10,330 nucleotides of DNA from an uncultured Pseudomonadota bacterium (GTDB lineage: Bacteria > Pseudomonadota > Gammaproteobacteria > Burkholderiales > SG8-39). The notes under the pieces are model-generated. The model worked only from the letters and a program-made list of their open reading frames with translations, searched no databases and was not told where the DNA came from. Where the stretch lies: contig CAIVVS010000277.1 in assembly GCA_903909415.1 (NCBI GenBank), positions 1 through 10,330 on the forward strand. Reading direction: 5' to 3'. A program made the translations under genes and the position numbers. How positions within the stretch are numbered: position 1 is the first letter of the stretch; every line of letters begins with the position of its first letter. Positions 1 to 6,975 of this stretch are shown piece after piece.

Positions 1-15
1 ACGCGCGCTTGCCGC

Positions 16-1290
16 CTATTCACGCGCGCTCCCGCGCCGGCCCGGCATCATGACCAGCACGCCGGCGGCGGCCCACACCGCCATCATCAGGTAGCCCGCG
101 CCGTAGTCCCAGCGCGAGGCCACCGCGCTGAACGCCGGCGGTGCGATGATCAGGCCGGCGGTGCCGATCAGGAACACCGCGCCGGTGACGCGCCCCACCT
201 GCCCGGGCGGTGACAGGCGCGCGACCTCGGCGAGGAACACGCCGTTCCAGCCCGAAGCGGTCATGCCGAACACGAACACCACCACCGCGAGCAGGGCGGT
301 GGGCATCATGGGTCCGGCAAGCCCCAGCGCGAGCGAGCACACCGCCATCACCACGCCGATCAGCGTGAGCAGGCCGCGCGCGCCCATCAGCCGCCCCGAG
401 GCCGCTCCCCATCCGAGCCGCCCGACCAGCCCGCCGGCCTGCGCCGCCGCGAGCAGCATGCCGGCTTCGGCCAGGCCCAGGCGCAGGTCGGCGACCAGAT
501 AGGACACGAGGAAGGCGTTCAGCGCGATCTGCGTGCCGATGTAGGCGAAGCTCGCCACCGCCAGGCGCAGCAGCATCGGGTGCCGGAGCACCAGCGTGAT
601 CGCATCGCGCAGGCCGGGCGCGCCGTGCGCCGGCGCCTGCGGCGAGGCCGGGTCGAAGCGCTTGCGCGGTGACTCCAGCACGATGCCCAGCGCCACCAGC
701 ATCGCCAGCGTCACCGCCATCGCGCCGCGCCAGTCGGTGAACGCGAGCAGCCAGGGGTACATGAAGCCGGCGATGATGCCGCCGGCCTGCACGCCGGTCT
801 GCTTGAGCGAGAACACGAAGGGCTGCTCGGCCGGCGGGGTGACGCGCGCCAGCAGGAAGGAACTGGCCGGCGTCTCCGCGCCCATGCCCAGGCCGATCAG
901 CAGCGAGGCCAGCAGCATCAGCGTGATCCACGCGGCGGGGCCCATGGCGCCGGCGCCATCGCCCATGGCCCCGGCGCCATCCATGGAACCCGTGCTGCCG
1001 GCGGCGATCGCGGTGGCCAGGCCCAGGCCCGCAGCCAGCATGCACAGCTGGCACACGCGTATCGAGCCCCAGCGCTGGATCATCGCGCCCGCGCCCAGCG
1101 ACGAGGCCAGCGAGGCGACCCACATCAGCGACAGGAAGCCGCCCAGCCACGCGGTGTCCACGCCCAGCGATGCCGCGATGGTGGGCGCCATGACCGGCAC
1201 CGCCATCATGGCCAGCGACACCACGACCATCACCGCGTTCAGCCAGAGGGCGGCGGCATAGTGGCCGGGCAGCGCCGCGCGGGCGCTCAT
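16..1290 (-). CDS. MFS transporter, last gene of the uraD-uraH operon
   Basis: An inner-membrane transporter of the major facilitator superfamily, 424 residues, the usual size for a 12-helix member. Hydrophobic segments run through most of the protein (about 13-40, 48-70, 76-97, 119-138 and onward). A motif-A-like loop follows helix 2 (GAGAMIQRWGSIRV, 66-79) and a second copy-like loop lies at 291-300 (RLGWGAASGR). The segment SLKQTGVQAGG (161-171) is common in MFS proteins. The ATG at 1290 has a good ribosome site, GGGAG, 7 bases upstream. It lies 37 bp downstream of the second HIUase-like gene on the same strand, so it probably belongs to the purine operon. From context it may move a purine, urate or allantoin-type compound, but no residue I can read fixes the substrate. 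The loop between helices 3 and 4 carries a duplicated DGAGAMG (104-117). Confidence 0.9.
   Translation of the reverse strand: MSARAALPGHYAAALWLNAVMVVVSLAMMAVPVMAPTIAASLGVDTAWLGGFLSLMWVASLASSLGAGAMIQRWGSIRVCQLCMLAAGLGLATAIAAGSTGSMDGAGAMGDGAGAMGPAAWITLMLLASLLIGLGMGAETPASSFLLARVTPPAEQPFVFSLKQTGVQAGGIIAGFMYPWLLAFTDWRGAMAVTLAMLVALGIVLESPRKRFDPASPQAPAHGAPGLRDAITLVLRHPMLLRLAVASFAYIGTQIALNAFLVSYLVADLRLGLAEAGMLLAAAQAGGLVGRLGWGAASGRLMGARGLLTLIGVVMAVCSLALGLAGPMMPTALLAVVVFVFGMTASGWNGVFLAEVARLSPPGQVGRVTGAVFLIGTAGLIIAPPAFSAVASRWDYGAGYLMMAVWAAAGVLVMMPGRRGSARE
941..982. repeat. 21-bp tandem duplication inside the MFS gene
   Basis: Two adjacent 21-bp units (941-961 and 962-982) differ at two positions. On the coding (minus) strand they encode DGAGAMG twice in a row, in the predicted periplasmic loop between helices 3 and 4. 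The length is a multiple of three, so the reading frame is kept. Confidence 0.75.
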
Positions 1291-1327
1291 GCGCAGGCTC
1301 CCGGCGCGGGTTGTATGGACGCGCGGC

Positions 1328-1675
1328 TCAAGCGCCGCCGCGGAAGCAGGAGTAGCCCCAGGGCGTGCACTTGAACGGCAGGTGGTAGTGCTGCGCCGGA
1401 TCCGACAGGCCGAAGCGGTAGGGAACGACTTCCAGGAACGGCAGCGACGGCAGGGCGACGCCCGCGCCGCGGTAGAACTCGCCGACGTAGAACAGCGCTT
1501 CGTAGGTCGCGGATGGAAGCGTGGTGTCCAGCGCCGCGTCCTCCAGCAGGCCGCGCGCGCTGACCGCGCCGCTGGCGACCATCTTGCGCGGCGCGAGCTG
1601 CCACAGTTCCACGCGCATGCCGGCTGCGACCAGGCCGCGGCTCACGTCCACCACATGGATCGAGATCCCCGGCAT
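1328..1675 (-). CDS. Second hydroxyisourate hydrolase-like (transthyretin-related) protein
   Basis: A 115-residue protein of the transthyretin-related/5-hydroxyisourate hydrolase (HIUase) family. Known HIUases open 5-hydroxyisourate to OHCU as homotetramers in the cytoplasm. The family's polar active-site residues appear kept: His7 in ISIHVVD, Arg41, and the HYH motif at 96-98. The C-terminus reads FRGGA where classical enzymes end in YRGS, the tetrapeptide that lines the active site. It resembles its upstream neighbour at roughly four in ten positions by eye, most strongly at both ends, so this is an old paralogue and not a recent copy. The ATG at 1675 follows the uraH stop with one base between (TGACATG), indicating one transcript and coupled translation. 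A longer open frame upstream overlaps uraH and does not look like family sequence. The family call is secure; whether it acts on 5-hydroxyisourate or a relative is not. Confidence 0.88.
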   Translation of the reverse strand: MPGISIHVVDVSRGLVAAGMRVELWQLAPRKMVASGAVSARGLLEDAALDTTLPSATYEALFYVGEFYRGAGVALPSLPFLEVVPYRFGLSDPAQHYHLPFKCTPWGYSCFRGGA

Positions 1676-1676
1676 G

Positions 1677-2030
1677 TCAGGAGCCCCGGTAGGTGCTGTA
1701 CGACCACGGCGAGCACAGCAGCGGCACGTGGTAGTGCGCGGCCGGGTCGGCGATGTGGAAGCGCACCGGCACGCGCTCGAGGAACGGCGGGTCCGACAAC
1801 TCGGCACCGGCGGCGGCGAAATAGGCGGACACGTGGAACACCAGCTTGTACAGGCCGACGGCCATCGCCTCGCCTTCCAGCAGCGGCGCGTCGGTGCGGC
1901 CGTCGGCGTTGGCCACGACGCTGCGGATCAGGCGCCACTTGTCGCCGTCGCGCACCGAGAAGTCGATGCGCATGCCGGCGGCCGGCCGGCCCGTGGCGGT
2001 GTCGAGCACGTGGGTGGACAGGCGTCCCAT
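1677..2030 (-). CDS. uraH: 5-hydroxyisourate hydrolase
   Basis: A classical HIUase, 117 residues. It hydrolyses 5-hydroxyisourate, the product of urate oxidation, to 2-oxo-4-hydroxy-4-carboxy-5-ureidoimidazoline (OHCU) in the cytoplasm. It shows the N-terminal signature LSTHVLD with His7, the family arginine at 45, the HYH motif at 99-101, and the diagnostic C-terminal tetrapeptide YRGS (114-117). I chose the ATG at 2030 because it matches the usual MGRLSTHVLD beginning and has a purine-rich site (AAGGGGGG, 2036-2043) 5 bases upstream. A GTG one codon earlier (2033) is possible but too close to that site. The ATG shares a base with the uraD stop (TGATG), so translation is probably coupled to uraD, which catalyses the next step. 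Confidence 0.96.
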   Translation of the reverse strand: MGRLSTHVLDTATGRPAAGMRIDFSVRDGDKWRLIRSVVANADGRTDAPLLEGEAMAVGLYKLVFHVSAYFAAAGAELSDPPFLERVPVRFHIADPAAHYHVPLLCSPWSYSTYRGS

Positions 2031-2560
2031 CACTGCCCCCCTTCGCCGAAGGCATCCTGCAGGCGCAGGCCGGTGATCAGGTAGACCTGCTGCAGGCAGG
2101 CCTCGCGCTCGGTGGCCGGGTCGTTCGCGAGCCGGCGCTCGAACTCGCTGAAGATCTTCGCCTTCGGGTTCAGGCGCGCCGCGATGATGAACGGATGGCC
2201 GAAGCGCTGGCCGTAGGCCGCGTTCAGGCGCGCGATGGTGTCCATTTCTTCCTTCGACAGCGAGGTCAGCCCGGCGGTCTTCTGCTCGTGGGTGGAAGCG
2301 TCGGTCAGGGTGCCGGTCTGCGCTTCCTTGCCGGCGAGCTCGGGGTGCGAGCGCAGCAGCGCCAGTTGCTCGTCCACCGAGGCTTCGCGCACCGCGGCGA
2401 CCATGGCGGCGTGCAGCGCGGGCAGGTCGCCGAACGGCTGCTTCGTCCAGGCGCGCTCGGCCACCCAGGGGGAGTGCTCGAACACCCCGCCGAAAGCGGC
2501 GAGGAAGCCGGCGGGGTCCATGGCGTTGATGTCGGCGATGCGCAAGCGGCTGGCGGTCAT
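2030..2560 (-). CDS. uraD: OHCU decarboxylase
   Basis: This 176-residue cytoplasmic enzyme decarboxylates OHCU, the product of UraH, to S-allantoin. Family landmarks are visible: SHPELAG at 71-77 with the catalytic-type His72, Glu92 in HEQ, and FGHPFI at 120-125 followed by the conserved C-terminal helix around Arg166. The length is typical of the stand-alone bacterial enzyme. The open frame runs back to 2770, but the extra 70 residues are proline- and arginine-rich and overlap the divergent allC start, so the ATG at 2560 (MTASRLRIADIN) is chosen. Its ribosome site is weak (AGG, 6 bases upstream). It is the first gene of the minus-strand operon uraD-uraH-HIUase paralogue-MFS, divergent from allC across 140 bp. 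Confidence 0.95.
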   Translation of the reverse strand: MTASRLRIADINAMDPAGFLAAFGGVFEHSPWVAERAWTKQPFGDLPALHAAMVAAVREASVDEQLALLRSHPELAGKEAQTGTLTDASTHEQKTAGLTSLSKEEMDTIARLNAAYGQRFGHPFIIAARLNPKAKIFSEFERRLANDPATEREACLQQVYLITGLRLQDAFGEGGQ

Positions 2561-2610
2561 GGCGGGCCTGGGTAGCGTAGGGGGGGATGTGGGGATGAGA
2601 TGAGCGGGGC

Positions 2611-2640
2611 GGCAGGGCGGTTTCCCGCAGGCACCCTGCC
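2611..2640. promoter_or_regulatory. Inverted repeat in the divergent uraD/allC control region
   Basis: The gap 2561-2700 between uraD and allC must hold the promoters of both operons. Within it, GGCAGGG (2611-2617) and CCCTGCC (2634-2640) are perfect inverted arms, and a smaller pair GCGG/CCGC (2617-2620 and 2625-2628) is nested inside with a four-base loop. It could fold in the uraD leader RNA or be a protein site. There is no T-tract, so it is not an obvious terminator. I could not place convincing -35/-10 boxes for either operon here. Confidence 0.35.
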
Positions 2641-2649
2641 GGTCAGGCT

Positions 2650-2657
2650 GTGTACAC
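2650..2657. promoter_or_regulatory. GTGTACAC palindrome, possible operator
   Basis: A perfect 8-bp palindrome lying 43 bp upstream of the allC ATG and 89 bp upstream of the uraD ATG. Its GT...AC form resembles operators of GntR/FadR-type regulators, which often control purine catabolism. Eight-base palindromes are frequent by chance, so this is only a candidate. Confidence 0.2.
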
Positions 2658-2700
2658 TGGAGAGCCTGATCGCATTGCAGCATCGATTTTACCCGAGACC

Positions 2701-4032
2701 ATGAACGGCCCGACTCCGACATCGAGCGCAGCGTCCGGCAGCCCGGCCCCAGCCACGGCCCCGAACGCAACGGCGGGCGACGCCGTCGCGCAGCGCATCT
2801 GGGACCGCTGCGAGGAACTGGCGCGCCATTCCGAGCAGCCCAACGGCCTGACCCGCATCTTCCTCTCGCGCGAACAGGCCTCGGCCAGCCAGCTGGTGCT
2901 GCACTGGATGCGCGAAGCCGGCATGGCCGCGCGCATCGACGCCATCGGCAACGTGGTCGGGCGCTACGAGGGCGACCGGCCCGGCCTGCCCTGCCTGATG
3001 CTGGGCTCGCACCTGGACAGCGTACGAGACGCCGGCAAGTACGACGGCCCGCTGGGCGTGGTCACCGCGATCGAATGCGTGGCGAGCCTCCATGCGCGCG
3101 GCCTGCGCCTGCCGTTCGCGGTGGAAGTGGTCGGCTTCTCGGACGAGGAAGGCGTGCGCTTCGGCGCCACGCTGCTGGGCAGCCGCGCGATCGCCGGCAC
3201 CTTCGATCCGGCTGCGCTGGATACCAAGGACCGCGGCGGCGTGACCATGCGCGAAGCGATGGAGAACGCCGGGTTCGACCCGGCCGCGATCCCGCGCGCG
3301 GCGCGGCGGCGCGAGGAACTGCTCGCCTATGCGGAACTGCACATCGAGCAGGGCCCGGTGCTGGAGGCCGAAGGGCTGGCCGTGGGCGTGGTCACAGCGA
3401 TCAATGGCTTTACCCGGCTGCGGGTCACGGTGCACGGCGTCGCCGGCCATGCCGGCACGGTGCCGATGCGCCTGCGCGCCGACGCGCTCGCCGCCGCCGC
3501 CGAATGCGTCACCGCGATCGAGCAGGTCGCCGTCAGCGAGGCCGACCTGGTCGGCACCGTGGGCCGGCTGGAAACCTTCCCGGGCGCGATCAACGTGATC
3601 CCGGGCGAGGTGCGCTTCACGATGGACGTGCGCTCGCCCCGCAACGACAGCCGCGACCGCGCGGTGGCGGAGATGCTGGAGCGCATCCGTTCGATCTGCG
3701 CGTGCCGCGGCGTGAAGGCCGGCGTGGAACCGGTGCAGGACACGCGCGTGGCGGCCTGCGCGCCCTGGCTGATGAAGCAGGTCGAATCCGCGATCGCCGC
3801 CAGCGGCCAGCGCGTGTTCCGCCTGCCCAGCGGCGCCGGCCACGACGGCATGGCGATGATAGACATCGCCGACATCTGCATGCTGTTCGTGCGCTGCGAA
3901 CGCGGCATCAGCCACAACCCGGCCGAGGCGGTGACCCTGGCCGACGTCGGTGCCGGCGCGCGCGTGCTGCAGCACTTCATCGAGCACTTCCAGGCCCGGG
4001 CCGGGCTTGCGTCCGCGGGAGCGGCGGCATGA
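2701..4032 (+). CDS. allC: Allantoate amidohydrolase (M20 Zn-dependent amidase/carbamoylase family)
   Basis: A 443-residue metal-dependent hydrolase of the AllC / N-carbamoyl-amino-acid hydrolase branch of M20. In purine breakdown AllC hydrolyses allantoate, releasing ammonia and CO2 and giving ureidoglycine. All expected metal residues are present: His104 in GSHLDSV, bridging Asp115 in KYDGPLGV, Glu149-Glu150 in DEEGVRF, His214 in ELHIEQGP and His405 in GISHNPAE. The dimerisation-domain signature GHAGTVPM is also visible. The ATG at 2701 gives a normal N-terminus after a short low-complexity lead; a GTG at 2650 would add 17 unlike residues and lies in the control region. It overlaps the next gene by ATGA (4029-4032). 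Related enzymes (beta-ureidopropionase, L-carbamoylase, ureidoglycolate amidohydrolase) share these motifs; the neighbouring puuE, uraD and uraH favour allantoate. Confidence 0.87.
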   Translation: MNGPTPTSSAASGSPAPATAPNATAGDAVAQRIWDRCEELARHSEQPNGLTRIFLSREQASASQLVLHWMREAGMAARIDAIGNVVGRYEGDRPGLPCLMLGSHLDSVRDAGKYDGPLGVVTAIECVASLHARGLRLPFAVEVVGFSDEEGVRFGATLLGSRAIAGTFDPAALDTKDRGGVTMREAMENAGFDPAAIPRAARRREELLAYAELHIEQGPVLEAEGLAVGVVTAINGFTRLRVTVHGVAGHAGTVPMRLRADALAAAAECVTAIEQVAVSEADLVGTVGRLETFPGAINVIPGEVRFTMDVRSPRNDSRDRAVAEMLERIRSICACRGVKAGVEPVQDTRVAACAPWLMKQVESAIAASGQRVFRLPSGAGHDGMAMIDIADICMLFVRCERGISHNPAEAVTLADVGAGARVLQHFIEHFQARAGLASAGAAA

Positions 4033-5315
4033 GCGAGTCGGCGCGCCGCGCGGTGCGCGAGCACCTGGTCGCCGCGCGTGCCGAACAGGTGGCCATGCTC
4101 GCGGAACTCGTGCGCCAGCCCTCGGACAACCCGCCGGGTGATTGCGCGCCGCATGCCGCGCGCACCGCCTCGCTGCTGGAGGCCATGGGTTTCGCGGTGG
4201 AGCGGCACGTGGTGCCGGCGGAACTGGTGGCCGGCTGCGGCATGCGGTCCTGCGTGAACCTGGTGGTGCGCCACAGCTTCGGCAGCACCGACCGCGACAC
4301 GCGCGGCCCGACCATCGCGCTGAACGCGCACGGCGACGTGGTGCCGCCGGGCGAGGGATGGAGCACCGATCCCTACGGCGCCGAGGTGCGCGACGGCCGC
4401 ATGTACGGCCGCGGCGTGGCGGTGTCCAAGTCGGACATCGCCACTTACGCCTGGGCGCTGGCGGCGCTCAAGGCACGCGGTTCCACGCCGGCGGCGCCGC
4501 TGTCGGGCACGGTGGAACTGCACGTCACCTATGACGAGGAGACCGGCGGCGAGATCGGCCCGGCCTGGCTGCTGAGGTCCGGCCTGAGCAACCCCGACTA
4601 CGCCATCGGCGCGGGTTTCGCGTGGGGTATCACCACCGCGCACAACGGCGCGCTGCACCTGGAGGTGGAAGTGCAGGGCCGCTCGGCGCACGCCGCCAGC
4701 CCGGCGGGCGGCGCGGACGCGATGGAAGCGGCCACGGCCATCATGAGCACGCTCTACGGCCTGCGGCGCGGCTACGACGTGCTGAAGTCCCGGATCCCCG
4801 GCATCAGCCACCCGACCCTGGTGATCGGCCTGGTGCGCGGCGGCATCAACACCAACGTGGTGCCGGACCGGGTGGTGTTCCGGCTGGACCGCCGCATCAT
4901 CCCCGACGAGTCCGCCGCCGGCGTCGAGCGCCTGCTCACCGAGCAGATCATGGCTGCCGCCGCGCGCTGGCCCGACATCCGCTGCGAGGTGCGGCGCGTG
5001 ATGCTCGCCTCGCCCTTCGTGCCCATGCCGGGCCAGAAGCTGCTGGTCGACGCGATCCGGCGCAATGCCTACGAGGTGCTGCACGAGGACCTCCATCCGC
5101 GCGGCGTGCCGCTGTACACCGACGCCCGGCACTACAGCGCCGCGGGCGTGCCCACCGTGCTCTACGGCGCCGGGCCGCGCACGCTGGAGGAGGCCAACGG
5201 CCACCGCGCCGACGAGAACCTGCTGCTGGATGACCTGTACCGCGCCACCGAAGTGGTCGCGCTCACCCTGATGGACCTGCTCACTCCCGACACGCACGGA
5301 CCGCATTCGACATGA
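4029..5315 (+). CDS. M20-family (ArgE/DapE-like) hydrolase with an atypical metal site
   Basis: A 428-residue protein of the ArgE/DapE/carboxypeptidase branch of M20, probably cytoplasmic. Seen: His101-Gly-Asp103 (AHGDVV), Glu170-Glu171 in YDEETGG, the dimerisation-domain GRSAHAA (217-223), and His392 in EANGHRADENL. Two usual ligands are missing. The bridging aspartate of the GRGxxDxKG motif is Val132 here (GRGVAVSKSD, with Asp136 four residues later). The Glu/Asp normally found near DYxxxGE is replaced in DYAIGAG (Gly196). It sits between allC and puuE with ATGA overlaps on both sides and its own GGGAG site 7 bases before the start, so it is almost certainly part of the pathway. It may handle ureidoglycolate or another carbamoyl/acyl intermediate, or be a non-standard or accessory member. 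I do not assign a reaction. Confidence 0.85.
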   Translation: MSESARRAVREHLVAARAEQVAMLAELVRQPSDNPPGDCAPHAARTASLLEAMGFAVERHVVPAELVAGCGMRSCVNLVVRHSFGSTDRDTRGPTIALNAHGDVVPPGEGWSTDPYGAEVRDGRMYGRGVAVSKSDIATYAWALAALKARGSTPAAPLSGTVELHVTYDEETGGEIGPAWLLRSGLSNPDYAIGAGFAWGITTAHNGALHLEVEVQGRSAHAASPAGGADAMEAATAIMSTLYGLRRGYDVLKSRIPGISHPTLVIGLVRGGINTNVVPDRVVFRLDRRIIPDESAAGVERLLTEQIMAAAARWPDIRCEVRRVMLASPFVPMPGQKLLVDAIRRNAYEVLHEDLHPRGVPLYTDARHYSAAGVPTVLYGAGPRTLEEANGHRADENLLLDDLYRATEVVALTLMDLLTPDTHGPHST

Positions 5316-6247
5316 CCCAGCCATACGACCCTTCCTATCCCCGCGACATGGCCGGCTACGGCCGCAACCCCCCGCACGCGGCCTGGCCGGGCGGCGCGCG
5401 CATCGCGGTGCAGTTCGTGCTCAACTACGAGGAGGGCGGCGAGAACAACGTGCTGCACGGCGATCCCGGCTCCGAGCAGTTCCTGTCGGAGATCATCGGC
5501 GCGGCGTCCTATACCGCGCGCCACATGAGCATGGAGTCGATCTACGAGTACGGCTCGCGCGCCGGGGTGTGGCGCATCCTGCGCGAGTTCGAGCGCCGCG
5601 GCCTGCCGCTCACCGTGTTCGGCGTGTCCATGGCGCTGGAGCGCCATCCCGAACTCACCTCCGCCTTCACCGAACTCGGCCACGAGATCGCCTGCCACGG
5701 CCTGCGCTGGATCCATTACCAGTCGATGGACGAGGCGACCGAGCGCGAGCACATGCGCCTGGGCACCGAGGTGATACGGCGCATGACCGGCGGGCAGTGG
5801 CCGCTGGGCTGGTACACCGGGCGCGACAGCCCGAACACGCGCCGGCTGGTGGTCGAGCACGGCGGCTACGAGTACGACGCCGACTACTACGGGGATGACC
5901 TGCCGTTCTGGACGACAGTGACGACGGCCTCGGGCGAGCACCAGCACCTGGTGGTGCCCTACACGCTGGACAGCAACGACATGCGCTTCGCCTCGCCTCA
6001 GGGCTTCAACACCGCGCAGCACTTCTTCGAATACCTGCGCGACAGCTTCGACGTGCTCTACGCCGAGGGCGCCGACGCGCCGAAGATGCTGTCCATCGGC
6101 ATGCACTGCCGGCTGCTCGGCCGGCCAGGGCGCTTCCTCGCGCTGCAGAAATTCCTCGACCACATCGCCACGCGCGACCGGGTCTGGGTGTGCCGGCGGA
6201 TCGACATCGCGCGGCACTGGAAGGCGACGTTTCCGACGTCGAAGTGA
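5312..6247 (+). CDS. puuE: Allantoinase, PuuE type
   Basis: A 311-residue member of the polysaccharide-deacetylase-like (CE4/NodB fold) family, matching PuuE allantoinases over the full length. PuuE opens the hydantoin ring of allantoin to give allantoate, the substrate of AllC. It is unrelated to the amidohydrolase-type AllB. Characteristic stretches are the N-terminal YPRDMAGYGRNPP (9-21), VLNYEEGGENN (36-46), the HEIACHGLRWIHY segment (124-136), GWYTGRDSPNTRRL (166-179) and IGMHCRLLGRPGR (262-274). The start overlaps the M20 stop (ATGA, 5312-5315), so it is the third gene of the plus-strand operon. Its own ribosome site is weak, consistent with dependence on coupling. It ends convergently with the ankyrin gene, 37 bp away. 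Confidence 0.95.
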   Translation: MTQPYDPSYPRDMAGYGRNPPHAAWPGGARIAVQFVLNYEEGGENNVLHGDPGSEQFLSEIIGAASYTARHMSMESIYEYGSRAGVWRILREFERRGLPLTVFGVSMALERHPELTSAFTELGHEIACHGLRWIHYQSMDEATEREHMRLGTEVIRRMTGGQWPLGWYTGRDSPNTRRLVVEHGGYEYDADYYGDDLPFWTTVTTASGEHQHLVVPYTLDSNDMRFASPQGFNTAQHFFEYLRDSFDVLYAEGADAPKMLSIGMHCRLLGRPGRFLALQKFLDHIATRDRVWVCRRIDIARHWKATFPTSK

Positions 6248-6250
6248 GCG

Positions 6251-6285
6251 GCGCCCAAGCAGGCTGCGCCCAAGCAGGCTGCGCC
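6251..6285. repeat. 15-bp tandem repeat between puuE and the ankyrin gene
   Basis: The unit GCGCCCAAGCAGGCT occurs twice exactly (6251-6265, 6266-6280) and is followed by a third partial copy GCGCC (6281-6285). It fills almost the whole gap between the two convergent stop codons. Read in the puuE frame past its TGA it would spell repeated AAPKQ. It lacks the stem plus T-run of an intrinsic terminator. Confidence 0.85.
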
Positions 6286-6959
6286 TAGCGCCCGCCGGAC
6301 TCGCGTATCAGCGCTTCCATCTTCTGGAACCCGCGGCGGCGCGCGTGCGCCAGCGGCGTGACGCCGTCGCGGTCCGCGATGTTCGGGTTGGCCTTGTGCG
6401 CGAGCAGCAGGCGCACGATCTCGGTGTGCGCCGTGCCACCGTTGCCCAGGATCACGGCCTCCAGCAGTGCGGTCCAGCCCAGGTTGTTCACGTGGTTCAC
6501 GTCCACCGCGGTGGCGAGCAGCTCGCGCACCGTCTCGACATGGCCGTAGTGGCAGGCCGGGATCAGCGCGGTGCCACCGTAGCGGTTGGTGCTCTTCAGG
6601 TCCGCACCGGCCGCCAGCGTCATGCGCAGGATCTCGAGGTGGCCGCGCGCGCCGGCCAGCAGGTAGGGGCTGTCCTGGATCGCGTCCTTCGCGTTCACGT
6701 CCGAGCCGGCCTGGACCAGCAGGCGCGCGGCCTCGACATGGTTGCCCTGGGTGGCTGCCAGCAGCGCGGTGCGCCCGCCGGCATCGCGCGCCTTCACGTT
6801 CGCGCCTGCCCCGATCAGCGCCGCGACCTGGCGCGCGTTGCCGGCAGCAGCGGCGTCGATCAGGGCGCGGCCCGGATCGGGGGATTGGGCTGCAGCAGGC
6901 AGGGAGGCTGAAATCATGAATAAAAACAGCGAGTTGAGCAGTTTTCGGCGGGTTTTCAT
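6285..6959 (-). CDS. Exported ankyrin-repeat protein
   Basis: A 224-residue protein. It opens with a signal peptide (positively charged MKTRRK, a hydrophobic core to about residue 22, and a likely cut after PAAAQ), so it should be periplasmic or surface-exposed. The rest is about six ankyrin repeats, starting near residues 30, 62, 95, 127, 160 and 198. Typical elements are GRTALLAATQGN, GADLKSTN and GVTPLAHARRRG. The fifth repeat has a small insertion (GNGGTAHTE, 172-180). Ankyrin repeats bind other proteins; no enzyme domain is present, so the partner is unknown. The start at 6959 has GGAG 5 bases upstream. The HbpS/GlcG-like gene lies 63 bp upstream on the same strand, and a strong hairpin sits between them, so the two may share a transcript with modulated read-through. 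Confidence 0.9.
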   Translation of the reverse strand: MKTRRKLLNSLFLFMISASLPAAAQSPDPGRALIDAAAAGNARQVAALIGAGANVKARDAGGRTALLAATQGNHVEAARLLVQAGSDVNAKDAIQDSPYLLAGARGHLEILRMTLAAGADLKSTNRYGGTALIPACHYGHVETVRELLATAVDVNHVNNLGWTALLEAVILGNGGTAHTEIVRLLLAHKANPNIADRDGVTPLAHARRRGFQKMEALIRESGGR

Positions 6960-6975
6960 CGTGGCTCCGTGCCGT

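Noticed and set aside
2650..2700. GTG start 17 codons upstream for allC
   Set aside because: It has no ribosome site, lies in the divergent control region, and its residues do not look like part of the family N-terminus.
2561..2770. 70-residue N-terminal extension of UraD
   Set aside because: It overlaps the divergent control region and the allC start and resembles no family sequence. The ATG at 2560 gives the normal length.
3075..4028. 318-residue upstream extension of the M20 frame through allC
   Set aside because: It is an out-of-frame shadow of allC with low-complexity Arg/Ala/Gly composition. The ATG at 4029 has a GGGAG site and begins the family sequence.
3327..5324. 665-residue open frame antisense to allC and the M20 gene
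   Set aside because: It mirrors two genes with clear catalytic motifs. The translation is rich in His, Arg and Ala, as expected for an antisense shadow in GC-rich DNA, and shows no domain.
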